Assembly: GCA_003154025.1 (NCBI GenBank)
Contig: PMCE01000069.1
Span: 466 to 10,164 of the forward strand
DNA: 9,699 nt
DNA from: Syntrophaceae bacterium
GTDB taxonomy: Bacteria > Desulfobacterota > SM23-61
Direction of reading: 5' to 3'
Made by a program: the position numbers and the translations under genes. Shown one piece after another: positions 1 through 6,595 of the stretch (position 1 is the stretch's first letter; each line of letters opens with the position of its first letter). Under the pieces are notes generated by a model, which ran no database searches, was not told the DNA's origin, and saw only the letters and a program-made list of their open reading frames with translations.

Positions 1-623
1 GCTTCCAGTTCGTACATCAGGGGGGCGGTGATCCCGTAACTGACGGCATCGATTTTCCCTTCGGTCAAGCCTTTTCCCGCGGCCGCATAGCTGGGCAGTT
101 CCACTTTTTGGACATCATTCCACGTCAGCCCGGCAAAGGCCAGGAAGGCTTCGGTTTTGACGTTGTTGGTCGAAGCACCGGGAATCCAGCCGATTCTTTT
201 TCCTTTGGCATCCTTAACGGTCTTAATGCCGCTCTTGGCGGTCGCCACCAGGCTGATGGGCGCTGGATGGGCCAGCAACACCCTCAAATCCTGCGGCCCC
301 CAGTCGGGATAAGCAAATTCATAGAGCGCCTCAACCGCAAAATACGTCTCATCGGCCAGGAGACCGTAATTGGCCGCCCCCGTCTTTAAGGGCATGAGCC
401 TGCCGACCGACGTCCCTGAGGGGAGAATTCTTACCTTGGTCCCGTACTTCTTGGTCAAAGCATTCGATATGGCCGCGCCCTGCACGTAGCCCCGCGATCC
501 TATGTCAAAGGCGCTCCAAGTCATCATTCCCGGCAAACCCTTTTCGGCTGCCGGTGATGGACCCGCCATGGCCAGCAGGAATCCCAGAAAGACCCCGAAT
601 ACGACCCATCTGACTCTTTCCAT
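1..623 (-). CDS. TAXI-family TRAP transporter solute receptor, partial (3' end outside window)
   Basis: Extracytoplasmic substrate-binding subunit of a tripartite ATP-independent periplasmic (TRAP) transporter of the TAXI subclass; it would capture a small organic acid or amino acid in the periplasm and hand it to DctQM-type membrane subunits. I translated the reverse strand from the ATG at 623; it stays open for 207 codons to the window edge. Residues 1-26 form a signal peptide (MERVRW, hydrophobic core VVFGVFLGFLLAMAG, then PSPAA, likely cut after Ala26). The mature start has TAXI-like features: MTWSAFDIGSRGY, ISNALTKKYGTKVRILPSGT, LPLKTGAANYGLLADE. A GGGAGG ribosome binding site sits about 8 bases before the ATG. 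Family lengths are roughly 320-350 residues, so about 40% is missing. The gene is divergent from the BKACE gene, which suggests the two serve one substrate (inference). No permease subunits are visible. The ligand cannot be told from sequence. Confidence 0.85.
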   Translation of the reverse strand, partial: MERVRWVVFGVFLGFLLAMAGPSPAAEKGLPGMMTWSAFDIGSRGYVQGAAISNALTKKYGTKVRILPSGTSVGRLMPLKTGAANYGLLADETYFAVEALYEFAYPDWGPQDLRVLLAHPAPISLVATAKSGIKTVKDAKGKRIGWIPGASTNNVKTEAFLAFAGLTWNDVQKVELPSYAAAGKGLTEGKIDAVSYGITAPLMYELE

Positions 624-738
624 CTTGCCAACCTCCCTTCGGTTTCTCCGAAACTTTCTTTGCCGGTATGCCCGGGGATTCGCCCTCGATTCTCTCATCC
701 CCCACCTCTTGGGGCAGCCTGCACTCTTTGATGGCGGG

Positions 739-830
739 GATATACCGATCCAGGAATTTCAGGTCAGGAAAGCGAGGGGAACCCCTGTCTCTTTGTTCCC
801 CTCGATATCCTTTTTGAGGAGTATTGTCAA
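739..830 (-). promoter_or_regulatory. Candidate minus-strand promoters for the TAXI receptor gene
   Basis: Two weak-to-moderate sigma70-like candidates read toward the receptor gene. The distal one has a perfect -35 TTGACA (830-825) but a poor -10 TATCGA (807-802) at 17-base spacing, and its -10 lies in the 773-804 inverted repeat. The proximal one has CTGACC (767-762), a 17-base spacer and TATATC (744-739), with a leader of about 110 bases. Only the pattern supports either. Confidence 0.3.
773..804. promoter_or_regulatory. Perfect 10-bp inverted repeat, candidate operator
   Basis: The arms CGAGGGGAAC (773-782) and GTTCCCCTCG (795-804) are exact reverse complements separated by 12 bases. The repeat lies in the spacer between the divergent TAXI and BKACE genes and overlaps a possible -10 for the TAXI side. 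No uridine run follows directly on either strand, so a dimeric regulator's binding site is more likely than a terminator. Its purine-rich core GAGGGGAA resembles the GAGGGA core of the second repeat at 869-894, hinting at one regulator for both. No regulator gene is in the window. Confidence 0.5.
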
Positions 831-858
831 GCCTTTTTATCCTCTCTGGCAGGAAAGC

Positions 859-887
859 TTGACTTCCAGGGAGGGAAATCATATACT
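859..887 (+). promoter_or_regulatory. sigma70-type promoter of the BKACE gene
   Basis: The -35 TTGACT (859-864) and -10 TATACT (882-887) are separated by exactly 17 bases, each one mismatch from consensus. The predicted start of transcription is near 894, giving a leader of about 30 bases with a clear ribosome binding site (AAAGGAGAA, 912-920) six bases before the ATG. Confidence 0.7.
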
Positions 888-894
888 CCCTCCC
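869..894. promoter_or_regulatory. Perfect 8-bp inverted repeat spanning the BKACE -10 box, candidate operator
   Basis: GGGAGGGA (869-876) and TCCCTCCC (887-894) are exact reverse complements with a 10-base AT-rich spacer that contains almost all of the -10 box. The arms are 18 bp apart centre to centre, close to two helical turns, and bracket the -10 and transcription start. A protein bound here would occlude RNA polymerase, so repression of the BKACE gene is the natural reading (inference). Confidence 0.5.
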
Positions 895-924
895 AGCCTA
901 AAATTCTGTGTAAAGGAGAACCCC

Positions 925-1761
925 ATGGATAAAGTATTCATCACCGCCGCGGTGACCGGATCCGGTCCAACGCGCAAGAACAGTCCGCATATCCCCTACA
1001 CTCCGGAAGAGATTGCCGCTGAAATCGTCCGCTCTTTCGAAGCCGGAGCCGCAATCACCCACGTCCATGTCCGGGACCCCAAGACGGGGGCCCCTTCCTT
1101 TGAGTTGGAGTACTTTCGGGAGATCCGCGACCGGGTGCGCGCGAAGTGCGATATTCTGCTCAATTTCACCACCAGCGCCGCCAACCTGGCCGGAGAGAAC
1201 CTGATCGAGCGGCGGCTGGGCACCACCACCCTTGGGCCGGACCTATGCACCCTGGACATTGCCAGTATGAATTATCAGAACCGGGTCTTCATCAATCCGC
1301 CGGAATGGGGCCCGATTTGCTGCAAAGTTGCTCGCGAACGGGGCGTCAAGCCGGAACTCGAGTGTTTCGACGCCGGGCATGTCCGGCTGGCGGTCCAGTT
1401 GATCAAACAGGGTTTGGTAGATCCCCCCTATCTTTTTCAGATTTGCCTTGGGGTGGCAGGAGGGATGGAGGCGGGCTGCAAGAATTTTATGTTCATGAAG
1501 GAGATTATTCCCGAAAAGGATGTCGTTTGGACCACCCTGGGAATCGGCCGCGAGGAGTTTCCCATGGCCACCATGTCCATCTTGAACGGCGGCCATATCC
1601 GAGTCGGCTTCGAGGATAACGTCTTTCTGTCCCGCGGGGTGCTGGCCAAGAGCAATGCGGAACTGGTGGAAAAGGCCGTCCGGCTGGCCAGGGAACTAGG
1701 CCGAGAGATCGCTACGCCGGAAGAAGTTCGCCAGATGCTCAACCTCAAGAAAAAACCTTAG
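925..1761 (+). CDS. BKACE-family beta-keto acid cleavage enzyme (DUF849, Kce-like)
   Basis: Zn-dependent enzymes of this family condense a beta-keto acid with acetyl-CoA and cleave it to acetoacetate and a CoA thioester; the founding member is 3-keto-5-aminohexanoate cleavage enzyme of lysine fermentation. The 278-residue product has the usual family length. His46 and His48 (THVHVRDPKTG) and Glu230 (VGFEDN) match the Zn ligands of Kce even in numbering as I recall it, and Arg226 and Asp231 match catalytic residues. Other family blocks are NFTTS (80-84), ELECFDAGH (144-152) and GGMEAG (179-184). The reading frame is open upstream to 502, but the ATG at 925 is chosen because it has AAAGGAGAA six bases upstream and starts exactly where the family does; the upstream part overlaps the TAXI gene and is meaningless. 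Position 14 is Gly (TGSGPT), where Kce has Glu, so the substrate is probably not 3-keto-5-aminohexanoate. Cytoplasmic; substrate unknown. Confidence 0.9.
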   Translation: MDKVFITAAVTGSGPTRKNSPHIPYTPEEIAAEIVRSFEAGAAITHVHVRDPKTGAPSFELEYFREIRDRVRAKCDILLNFTTSAANLAGENLIERRLGTTTLGPDLCTLDIASMNYQNRVFINPPEWGPICCKVARERGVKPELECFDAGHVRLAVQLIKQGLVDPPYLFQICLGVAGGMEAGCKNFMFMKEIIPEKDVVWTTLGIGREEFPMATMSILNGGHIRVGFEDNVFLSRGVLAKSNAELVEKAVRLARELGREIATPEEVRQMLNLKKKP

Positions 1762-1888
1762 CGATCCGATCCTGATCCGACATCTTGGGGCGTAACCTGG
1801 CGGGGAATGGGGATGCTGGGAGAGTGATTCTAAGATCCTTGGGGATACCCGATCCGGCAGAGCAGGAACCGAAGCAGGAAAGGAGCCC

Positions 1889-3079
1889 TTATTCGCCACC
1901 CGATCCTGGCGCCGGCTGGGCTCCCGGCTCCATCTGGGCGCGATGATGACGGTGGATATTTTTCCGCATATCCGTGACGATGCGGTGAAACAGAAGGATC
2001 AGACCGGCACTCGCCGCCACGTATACTGTCGAGAACCTCCAGAGAAAGTTATAGTAAGGAGCAAAACCGAGAGGGACAATCCCCGCCATAATCCAGGAGG
2101 AAGCTCCCTCGGCAATCCCGGCGTTCCCGGGAGTGGGGGCGAGATAGGTGAGGAAGATGAGAGCCATCTGCATCTCAAAGATTTCCCCCGCGTTGGACTC
2201 CTGGATTCCAAGAAAACGGACACAAAAATAGGCCAGGAAAATCCGGGACGCCAGGAAAGTCAGGCTCAGGACACCAACGGCCAGGAAGCTTAACTTCCCC
2301 CGGCGGAGAAACCGGCGCAAGTCATCATGATGAGTATAGACGGAGCCCGCCAGTTTTACGCAGATGGAGTCCATCCGATCGATCGGAAAGCCCGCACAGG
2401 AGTGGCCGGGAGGCCACCAGTCGTGCAAAGGATACTTTTTCCCCCGAATTCGCCAGATCAACCGGGAGACGGCTCCGATCCCCTTGCGGAAGAAACCGGG
2501 GGAGACTCCGGAGAAGAAAAGGAAGCCGCTCACCAGCGCCATGCTCATAACTGCCCCCGTAAATAGGGCGCCTGAGGGCCCGACGCCGGTTACGAGCAGA
2601 GAGGTGAAGCCGAAGGCCAGCAAGGCCAGAAGCGTGCCCACAAAGGTCACCAGGGTGGTGGTGAGAGCCGTCCCGATACGCGCCCCGCCCCGGTTCAAAA
2701 AATAGATTTGCCCGATTCCCCCTCCGCTCTGCGAAGGAGTGAGAAGAGCGATCCCCGAATTCGCCAGGTCCGCCTGGAAGCAGGTCCAATAACTGATCCC
2801 CGGCTGCAGAACCCGGCATACGATCCACATACGCAGCCCCAAAGCCAGGGCTTCCACGGGAAGAAAGCAGAGAATCAGGATCAAGTAGCCCCACCGAAGC
2901 TGGCTCAGCCGGGGAACGATATCTCCGGCCTGGATCCGGTGGAATTGAAACCCAAAGATGGCCAAGGTGAGGAGAAGGAAGACCAGCCCGCCGATGGCGA
3001 GTTTGCCGCGCTTCCTTCCGGAAATTCGGCCCCGATCTACCTTCTCACAACTGGTTTTCTCGACACCCGGGGCAGACAT
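1889..3079 (-). CDS. Flippase-like / LPG-synthase-TM domain integral membrane protein
   Basis: A 396-residue polytopic inner-membrane protein of the UPF0104/PF03706 type (flippase-like domain, seen in MprF N-termini, AglD and YbhN). After a basic cytoplasmic N-terminus there is a first helix at about 27-46, a second at 66-88, further hydrophobic stretches near 141-165, 172-191 and 265-290, and last helices near 304-316 and 346-366. The motif PTPGNAGIAE (about 315-324) corresponds to the conserved PxPGxxGxxE signature of the family. The tail from 376 on is rich in His/Arg, then Pro/Gly. Members are linked to lipid or polyprenyl-glycan translocation, but no aminoacyl-transfer domain is present, so lysyl-PG synthesis is not implied. 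The neighbours give no pathway clue; the YchF-like gene lies 188 bp upstream on the same strand. An earlier in-frame TTG at 3091 lies next to the Shine-Dalgarno site and is rejected as start. Confidence 0.8.
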   Translation of the reverse strand: MSAPGVEKTSCEKVDRGRISGRKRGKLAIGGLVFLLLTLAIFGFQFHRIQAGDIVPRLSQLRWGYLILILCFLPVEALALGLRMWIVCRVLQPGISYWTCFQADLANSGIALLTPSQSGGGIGQIYFLNRGGARIGTALTTTLVTFVGTLLALLAFGFTSLLVTGVGPSGALFTGAVMSMALVSGFLFFSGVSPGFFRKGIGAVSRLIWRIRGKKYPLHDWWPPGHSCAGFPIDRMDSICVKLAGSVYTHHDDLRRFLRRGKLSFLAVGVLSLTFLASRIFLAYFCVRFLGIQESNAGEIFEMQMALIFLTYLAPTPGNAGIAEGASSWIMAGIVPLGFAPYYNFLWRFSTVYVAASAGLILLFHRIVTDMRKNIHRHHRAQMEPGAQPAPGSGGE

Positions 3080-3082
3080 TTT

Positions 3083-3087
3083 CCTCC
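3083..3087 (-). promoter_or_regulatory. Ribosome binding site that fixes the start of the membrane protein
   Basis: On the minus strand the sequence reads TGCGGAGGAAAATG: GGAGG, three bases, then ATG (3079). The upstream TTG at 3091 has only pyrimidine-rich sequence before it, so translation should begin at 3079. Confidence 0.65.
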
Positions 3088-3267
3088 GCAAGGAGTAGGA
3101 GAGGTTAAAATGAACTTATGAAAAGTGCCGTTACGGGCTCAATTGAAAGAAAGGGTCAAGTCTTCTCACGCCTCTAACCTTGACCTGCATCCCTGGTTGG
3201 GGTTCGGACTCCGATTCCGGGAGAAAGCCATTTTCCCCGTTCTTCCCCATCTTTCCCGGCGGGGGGA

Positions 3268-4335
3268 TTAGACATGAAACAGGAAATTGATGATATCCCC
3301 GTCCTCAACGACGTAATCCCTGCCTCGGGGCAGCATTTTCCCCGCCTCGCGGACCTTCTGCTCGTCGCCCAGCCGGATGAGGTCTTCGTATTTGATGACC
3401 TCGGCCCGGATGAAGCCGCGCTCGATGTCGGAATGGATGACCCGGGCGGCCTGGGGAGCCAGGGATTCCTTCCGGGGGGTCCAGGCCCTTACCTCGTCAG
3501 GGCCCACGGTGAAAAACGAGATTAGCCCGAGACTACTGTAACAGACCAGGGTCAGCTTGTCCAGGGCAGGCTGGGTAATGTTCAGTTCGTCCAGAAAGGC
3601 CTGCCGATCTTTCTCATCCAGGCGGGATAGTTCCTCCTCGATCTTGGCGGAGACCGCGATCCACTCGAAGGCCTGCCCGGCGAAGGCCGCCGCGAGCTCA
3701 TCGACCAGACCGGGGTCCTGGAGCTGCCTCTCTCCGATGTTCAGGATGAGGATCATGGGCTTCCGGGTGAGGAAGAGATAGCCGGAAATCAGCTTCTGTT
3801 CCTCATCGGTGAACGGAAAGGTGCTGAGGAATCGGCCCGCTTCGAGATGTTCTTTCATCCGCAAGAGCAGTTCTTTTTCCTGGGCGGCCCGGCGGGCATC
3901 CCCGTTTCGACCGCGCTCTTTCTCCAGGCGTTCGATCCTCTTCTCGATGAAGAGAAGGTCGTTCAGCTGCAATTCCTCGTTCAGGGCGGCAATATCGCGG
4001 CGGGGGTCCACGGAGCCGGACACATGAAACACTGTATCCTCCGGGAAAGCCCGCACGAGATGGCAGATGACGTCCACCTTCTCGAGGGCCCGCCAGACCC
4101 GGGCGTTGCGCTCCGGCTGTTTTTCCAGGTCCGGCAGGAGGCTAAATTCAATCTGGGCCGGCGTTTCCAGACGGGGCCGGTAGATTTCCACCAGGCGCTC
4201 GAAACGCTCGTCACGGACCCGGGCCAGTCCCTGAGCTTCTCCGGTGCCGTTTTCCGGCTCGTTTTCTTGCCCCGTGAGCAGGCGGAAGAGCGTGCGTTTG
4301 CCGACCTGAGGGAAACCAATCAATCCCAGCTTCAT
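3268..4335 (-). CDS. Divergent YchF/Obg-related NTPase paralogue with TGS domain (DUF933)
   Basis: A 355-residue relative of YchF, the ribosome-associated ATPase of the Obg family. The C-terminus is convincing: VRAWTPRKESLAPQAARVIH, GFIRAEVIKYEDLI, EAGKMLPRGRDYVVEDGDIINFLF (about 282-353), the YchF TGS/DUF933 block. G4 is NIGE (199-202), i.e. the NxxE form that gives YchF its ATP preference, and G5 is VSAKIEEEL (228-236). The N-terminal NTPase core is degraded: the P-loop reads GFPQVGKRT (7-15), with Arg14 where Ser/Thr of GK[ST] should be, and the DxAG (G3) and switch II segment is replaced by LLPDLEKQPERNA (66-78). The middle (about 120-185) is charged and probably coiled-coil. The ATG at 4335 has GAGG upstream on the minus strand. 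It may bind nucleotide weakly or not hydrolyse it (inference). This is likely a second YchF, not the essential-type copy. Confidence 0.85.
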   Translation of the reverse strand: MKLGLIGFPQVGKRTLFRLLTGQENEPENGTGEAQGLARVRDERFERLVEIYRPRLETPAQIEFSLLPDLEKQPERNARVWRALEKVDVICHLVRAFPEDTVFHVSGSVDPRRDIAALNEELQLNDLLFIEKRIERLEKERGRNGDARRAAQEKELLLRMKEHLEAGRFLSTFPFTDEEQKLISGYLFLTRKPMILILNIGERQLQDPGLVDELAAAFAGQAFEWIAVSAKIEEELSRLDEKDRQAFLDELNITQPALDKLTLVCYSSLGLISFFTVGPDEVRAWTPRKESLAPQAARVIHSDIERGFIRAEVIKYEDLIRLGDEQKVREAGKMLPRGRDYVVEDGDIINFLFHV

Positions 4336-4367
4336 TTTCTATTCCTCTATCCTTAAAGTCCCGCATT

Positions 4368-4410
4368 CCCTGTTTTTCCGGCGCCTCCCGGGCGGGAGGG
4401 AAAGACAGGG
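4368..4410 (-). promoter_or_regulatory. Two-tier stem-loop in the leader of the YchF-like gene
   Basis: The outer arms CCCTGT (4368-4373) and ACAGGG (4405-4410) enclose the inner arms CCTCCC (4384-4389) and GGGAGG (4394-4399) around a four-base loop. In the minus-strand transcript it would end about 30 bases before the start codon. There is no following U-run on the minus strand, so it is a leader structure rather than a terminator. Function unknown. Confidence 0.4.
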
Positions 4411-4557
4411 CAAAGGGGACGGAATGGATTCCTTCCGCAAAAACTCGTCCTGTCAGACAAATTCTCTTCCGATGGGGGTTAACGCATGACGGGAAAAACC
4501 GCTCGGAATGAAGAAAAGGCAGCCAGGGAACAGATCCGGAAAGGAATGAATAATATT

Positions 4558-4586
4558 ATTTTACTCATAAATAGCCTTCTTTTCAA
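4558..4586 (-). promoter_or_regulatory. sigma70-type promoter for the YchF-like gene
   Basis: On the minus strand, TTGAAA (4586-4581), a 17-base spacer and TAAAAT (4563-4558): each hexamer is one mismatch from consensus. The transcript would start near 4551, leaving a leader of about 215 bases. It lies in an AT-rich block in otherwise GC-rich DNA. Confidence 0.55.
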
Positions 4587-4637
4587 GTAAATTCGGTTTA
4601 TTGAGGAAAGAACTTAAGAGAAAAGAACATAAAACCA

Positions 4638-4666
4638 TTGACAGACGAAAAAGATAAGGTTATATT
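4638..4666 (+). promoter_or_regulatory. Strong sigma70-type promoter for the DEAD-box helicase gene
   Basis: Perfect -35 TTGACA (4638-4643), 17-base spacer, -10 TATATT (4661-4666, one mismatch). This is the best promoter match in the window. Transcription would start near 4673 and reach the helicase ATG at 5092 after about 420 bases. The -35 boxes of this and the divergent minus-strand promoter are only about 51 bp apart. Confidence 0.65.
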
Positions 4667-4672
4667 CTTTTC

Positions 4673-5091
4673 ATGAGGTGATACGCAAAAAGTCAAGATA
4701 GAGGCCTACCCAGACATCCGCTGAAATGTCTTCTTAAACCCCAGGTCTTCGGTTCTTCTCCGACCCCGCTATCTGGTTTTCGTACATCTTCTATGATGAA
4801 TACTCACTTTAAAACAAAATCGCAAGTTCTCGGCCGATAAACGGGCGCAGTTTTTCCCCGCATGAAGCCGAGTACGGTTTTCCCGTTAGGAATGCTTTGG
4901 CATCCGCCCTTTCCCTGCTGGGGGGCAGCTGGCAAACTTCCTTTTTCGGGGATTCAGACGAAACTTCACCCCTCCCGTCGGGGTGGTGAATAAACGCAGG
5001 CTGGCGGCCACAGGCCTTGCCGAGTATGCGTCTACCAAACGAACGGTGCCCCCGGCGGGATTCGGGGCATCGAAGACCGAAAGAGGGACTC
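4673..5091 (+). promoter_or_regulatory. Long structured 5' leader of the helicase gene
   Basis: About 420 bases without a convincing gene between promoter and helicase. Hairpins I can draw: AGACAT/ATGTCT (4712-4731); CTCGGC/GCCGAG (4829-4872) enclosing CGGG/CCCG (4842-4860); TTCACC/GGTGAA (4965-4990) with CC/GG inside; GGCGGCC pairing with GGCC-TT-GCC (5003-5021); TGCCCC/GGGGCA (5047-5069), ending 13 bases before the Shine-Dalgarno AGAGGG (5082-5087). None is followed by a U-run. Open frames here have no protein-like character. Long leaders are known for cold-shock mRNAs and some helicase mRNAs; no named riboswitch class is recognised. The length depends on the predicted promoter being real. 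Confidence 0.4.
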
Positions 5092-6294
5092 ATGAGTTTT
5101 ACTTCCTTTCATCTGCATCCGCAGATCGCGGCCGGCGTCCAGGCGCTCGGCTATTCCGTGCCAACCCCCATCCAGCTCAAGGCTATCCCGCCGGTTCTCC
5201 AGGGACAGGACGTCATGGGCGTTGCCCAGACCGGAACCGGCAAAACCGCCGCCTTCGTGCTGCCGATCCTGGAACGCCTGATCAAAAGGCCCCTGGGCCG
5301 CACCCGCGCCCTGGTCATCGCCCCGACGCGCGAGCTGGCCGACCAGATCAACACCCACATTGCCGACCTGGGCCGCCAGACCCACTTGCGCAGCGCCACC
5401 ATCTACGGCGGCGTGGCCATGAGCCCGCAAGTCCAGAAATTGCGCTCCGGCGTGGAGATCGTCGTCGCCTGTCCCGGCCGCCTGCTCGACCACCTCCAAC
5501 AGGGTACGATCCGCCTTACGGACCTGGAGGTGCTCGTGCTCGACGAGGCGGACCGTATGTTCGACATGGGATTCCTGCCGGATATCCGGAAGATCCTGCG
5601 CTACGTACCGGCCAAACGCCAGACGCTTTTGTTCTCGGCGACCATGCCCGATGATATCCGGCAGCTGGCCCAGGACGTTCTCCACTCCCCGGTGACGGTG
5701 GAAGTCAATCCCTCTTCACCGGCAAGAACAGTCGCGCACGCGCTCTACCCGGTCGAGCAGCACCTCAAAACCGACCTCCTCCTGGCCTTGCTGCGCGATA
5801 CCGACACCAAGTCGGTCCTGATCTTCACCCGCACCAAGCACCGCGCCAGGCGCGTGGGGGAGCAGCTGGAAAGGGCCGGATTTCGGGCCGCATCGCTGCA
5901 GGGGAACCTGTCCCAGAATCAGCGCCAGGCGGCGCTCGACGGGTTCCGGGACGGCCGGTATCAGGTCCTCGTGGCCACCGACATTGCCGCCCGGGGAATC
6001 GATGTCTCCCGCATCTCCCACGTCATCAACTACGACATGCCCGATACCGCCGATGCCTACACCCACCGCATCGGCCGCACGGGCCGGGCGGAGAAGAGCG
6101 GAGATGCCTTCACCTTCTCGACCCGGGAAGATGGGGCCATGGTGCGCAGCATCGAGCGGGTCCTCGGTAAAAGAGTGGAGTGCCGGTCGGTGCCGGGCTT
6201 TGATTATAAGAAGCCGGCACCGGGGCGGGATCGCGAGTTTGCCCGCCCGCCCCGGGAAATGCAGCGCTGGGGAAGAAAGAGATGGACGGCTTAG
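5092..6294 (+). CDS. rhlE: RhlE-type DEAD-box ATP-dependent RNA helicase
   Basis: Cytoplasmic ATP-dependent RNA unwinding enzyme, likely acting in ribosome assembly or mRNA turnover. All motifs are intact in the 400-residue product: upstream Phe6 and Q motif GYSVPTPIQ (20-28), motif I AQTGTGKT (45-52), Ia APTRELA (77-83), GG (106-107), PGRLLD (128-133), II LDEAD (150-154), III SAT (182-184), IV VLIFTRT, V ATDIAARGID (from 295), VI HRIGRTGRA (325-333). The RhlE-like linker VPGFDYKKP follows; the C-terminal tail is only about 35 residues, basic and Arg-rich, shorter than in many RhlE proteins. The frame is open upstream to 5017, but the ATG at 5092 is chosen because AGAGGG lies just before it and the protein then begins MSFTSFHLHP, as the family does. 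It stands alone behind a long leader. Helicase class is certain; the RhlE label is likely but not proven. Confidence 0.93.
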   Translation: MSFTSFHLHPQIAAGVQALGYSVPTPIQLKAIPPVLQGQDVMGVAQTGTGKTAAFVLPILERLIKRPLGRTRALVIAPTRELADQINTHIADLGRQTHLRSATIYGGVAMSPQVQKLRSGVEIVVACPGRLLDHLQQGTIRLTDLEVLVLDEADRMFDMGFLPDIRKILRYVPAKRQTLLFSATMPDDIRQLAQDVLHSPVTVEVNPSSPARTVAHALYPVEQHLKTDLLLALLRDTDTKSVLIFTRTKHRARRVGEQLERAGFRAASLQGNLSQNQRQAALDGFRDGRYQVLVATDIAARGIDVSRISHVINYDMPDTADAYTHRIGRTGRAEKSGDAFTFSTREDGAMVRSIERVLGKRVECRSVPGFDYKKPAPGRDREFARPPREMQRWGRKRWTA

Positions 6295-6541
6295 GGTGGA
6301 ATCCACGGGACGATCGGATGGGGTTCCGCATACATTCCGGCATGAATTCAAGCTCTTAACCTCCCTGGATGAAAGACCAGGCAGGGGCAAAGGATTTATC
6401 CCCCTGAGCCTTCTGTCTTCGGGCCGCCGCAACCGGATTTTTCATGGTCTCCCGGCAGAACCGAGGGGTCACGGGATTGAAAATAAGACCCTTCCCTGGT
6501 TCAGCCCCTGCCCGGCCCGAATGGGAGAAAAATAAATTGCG
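6295..6541. other. Intergenic stretch without a recognised gene
   Basis: Between the helicase stop and the promoter of the small basic gene I see no supported coding region. Frames that run through are continuations of shadow frames of the helicase. A short stem CCTGG/CCAGG (6364-6381) is present but lacks a U-run, so no intrinsic terminator for the helicase could be called. Confidence 0.5.
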
Positions 6542-6571
6542 TTGAAAATCACTTTCTTTTCATGGTAGTAT
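6542..6571 (+). promoter_or_regulatory. Candidate promoter of the small basic protein gene
   Basis: TTGAAA (6542-6547), 18-base spacer, TAGTAT (6566-6571). The predicted transcript starts near 6578 with a very short leader that is mostly the Shine-Dalgarno AAGGAGG (6584-6590). The -10 has two mismatches, so this is moderate evidence. Confidence 0.4.
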
Positions 6572-6595
6572 TTTGTTAGAGCTAAGGAGGTTCCC

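Noticed and set aside
108..389. Plus-strand frame inside the TAXI gene
   Set aside because: It is antisense to a clearly recognisable receptor with signal peptide and RBS, and its translation has no family features.
502..924. Upstream in-frame extension of the BKACE gene (about 141 extra residues)
   Set aside because: It overlaps the oppositely oriented TAXI gene, has no ribosome binding site, reads through promoter and palindromes, and has no family similarity; the ATG at 925 fits the family exactly.
3080..3091. TTG at 3091 as start of the membrane protein
   Set aside because: It would put the GGAGG at 3087-3083 inside the coding region and has no ribosome binding site of its own.
4486..4590. 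34-residue frame (MTGKTARNEEKAAREQ...) with a GGGGG upstream
   Set aside because: It runs antisense through the YchF-like promoter, is short and resembles nothing known to me; kept only as a remark.
4673..4740. Faint likeness to a c-di-GMP (GEMM) riboswitch (ACGCAAA followed by GGCCTA)
   Set aside because: The first GNRA-capped stem and the tetraloop-receptor stem are not present and the spacing between the words is wrong.
4809..5093. Minus-strand 94-residue frame in the helicase leader
   Set aside because: No ribosome binding site, no recognisable residues, and it reads antisense to a structured leader.
4983..5654. Plus-strand 223-residue frame overlapping the helicase
   Set aside because: It is the shifted-frame shadow of the helicase, rich in Arg/Pro/Gly as expected for high-GC DNA.
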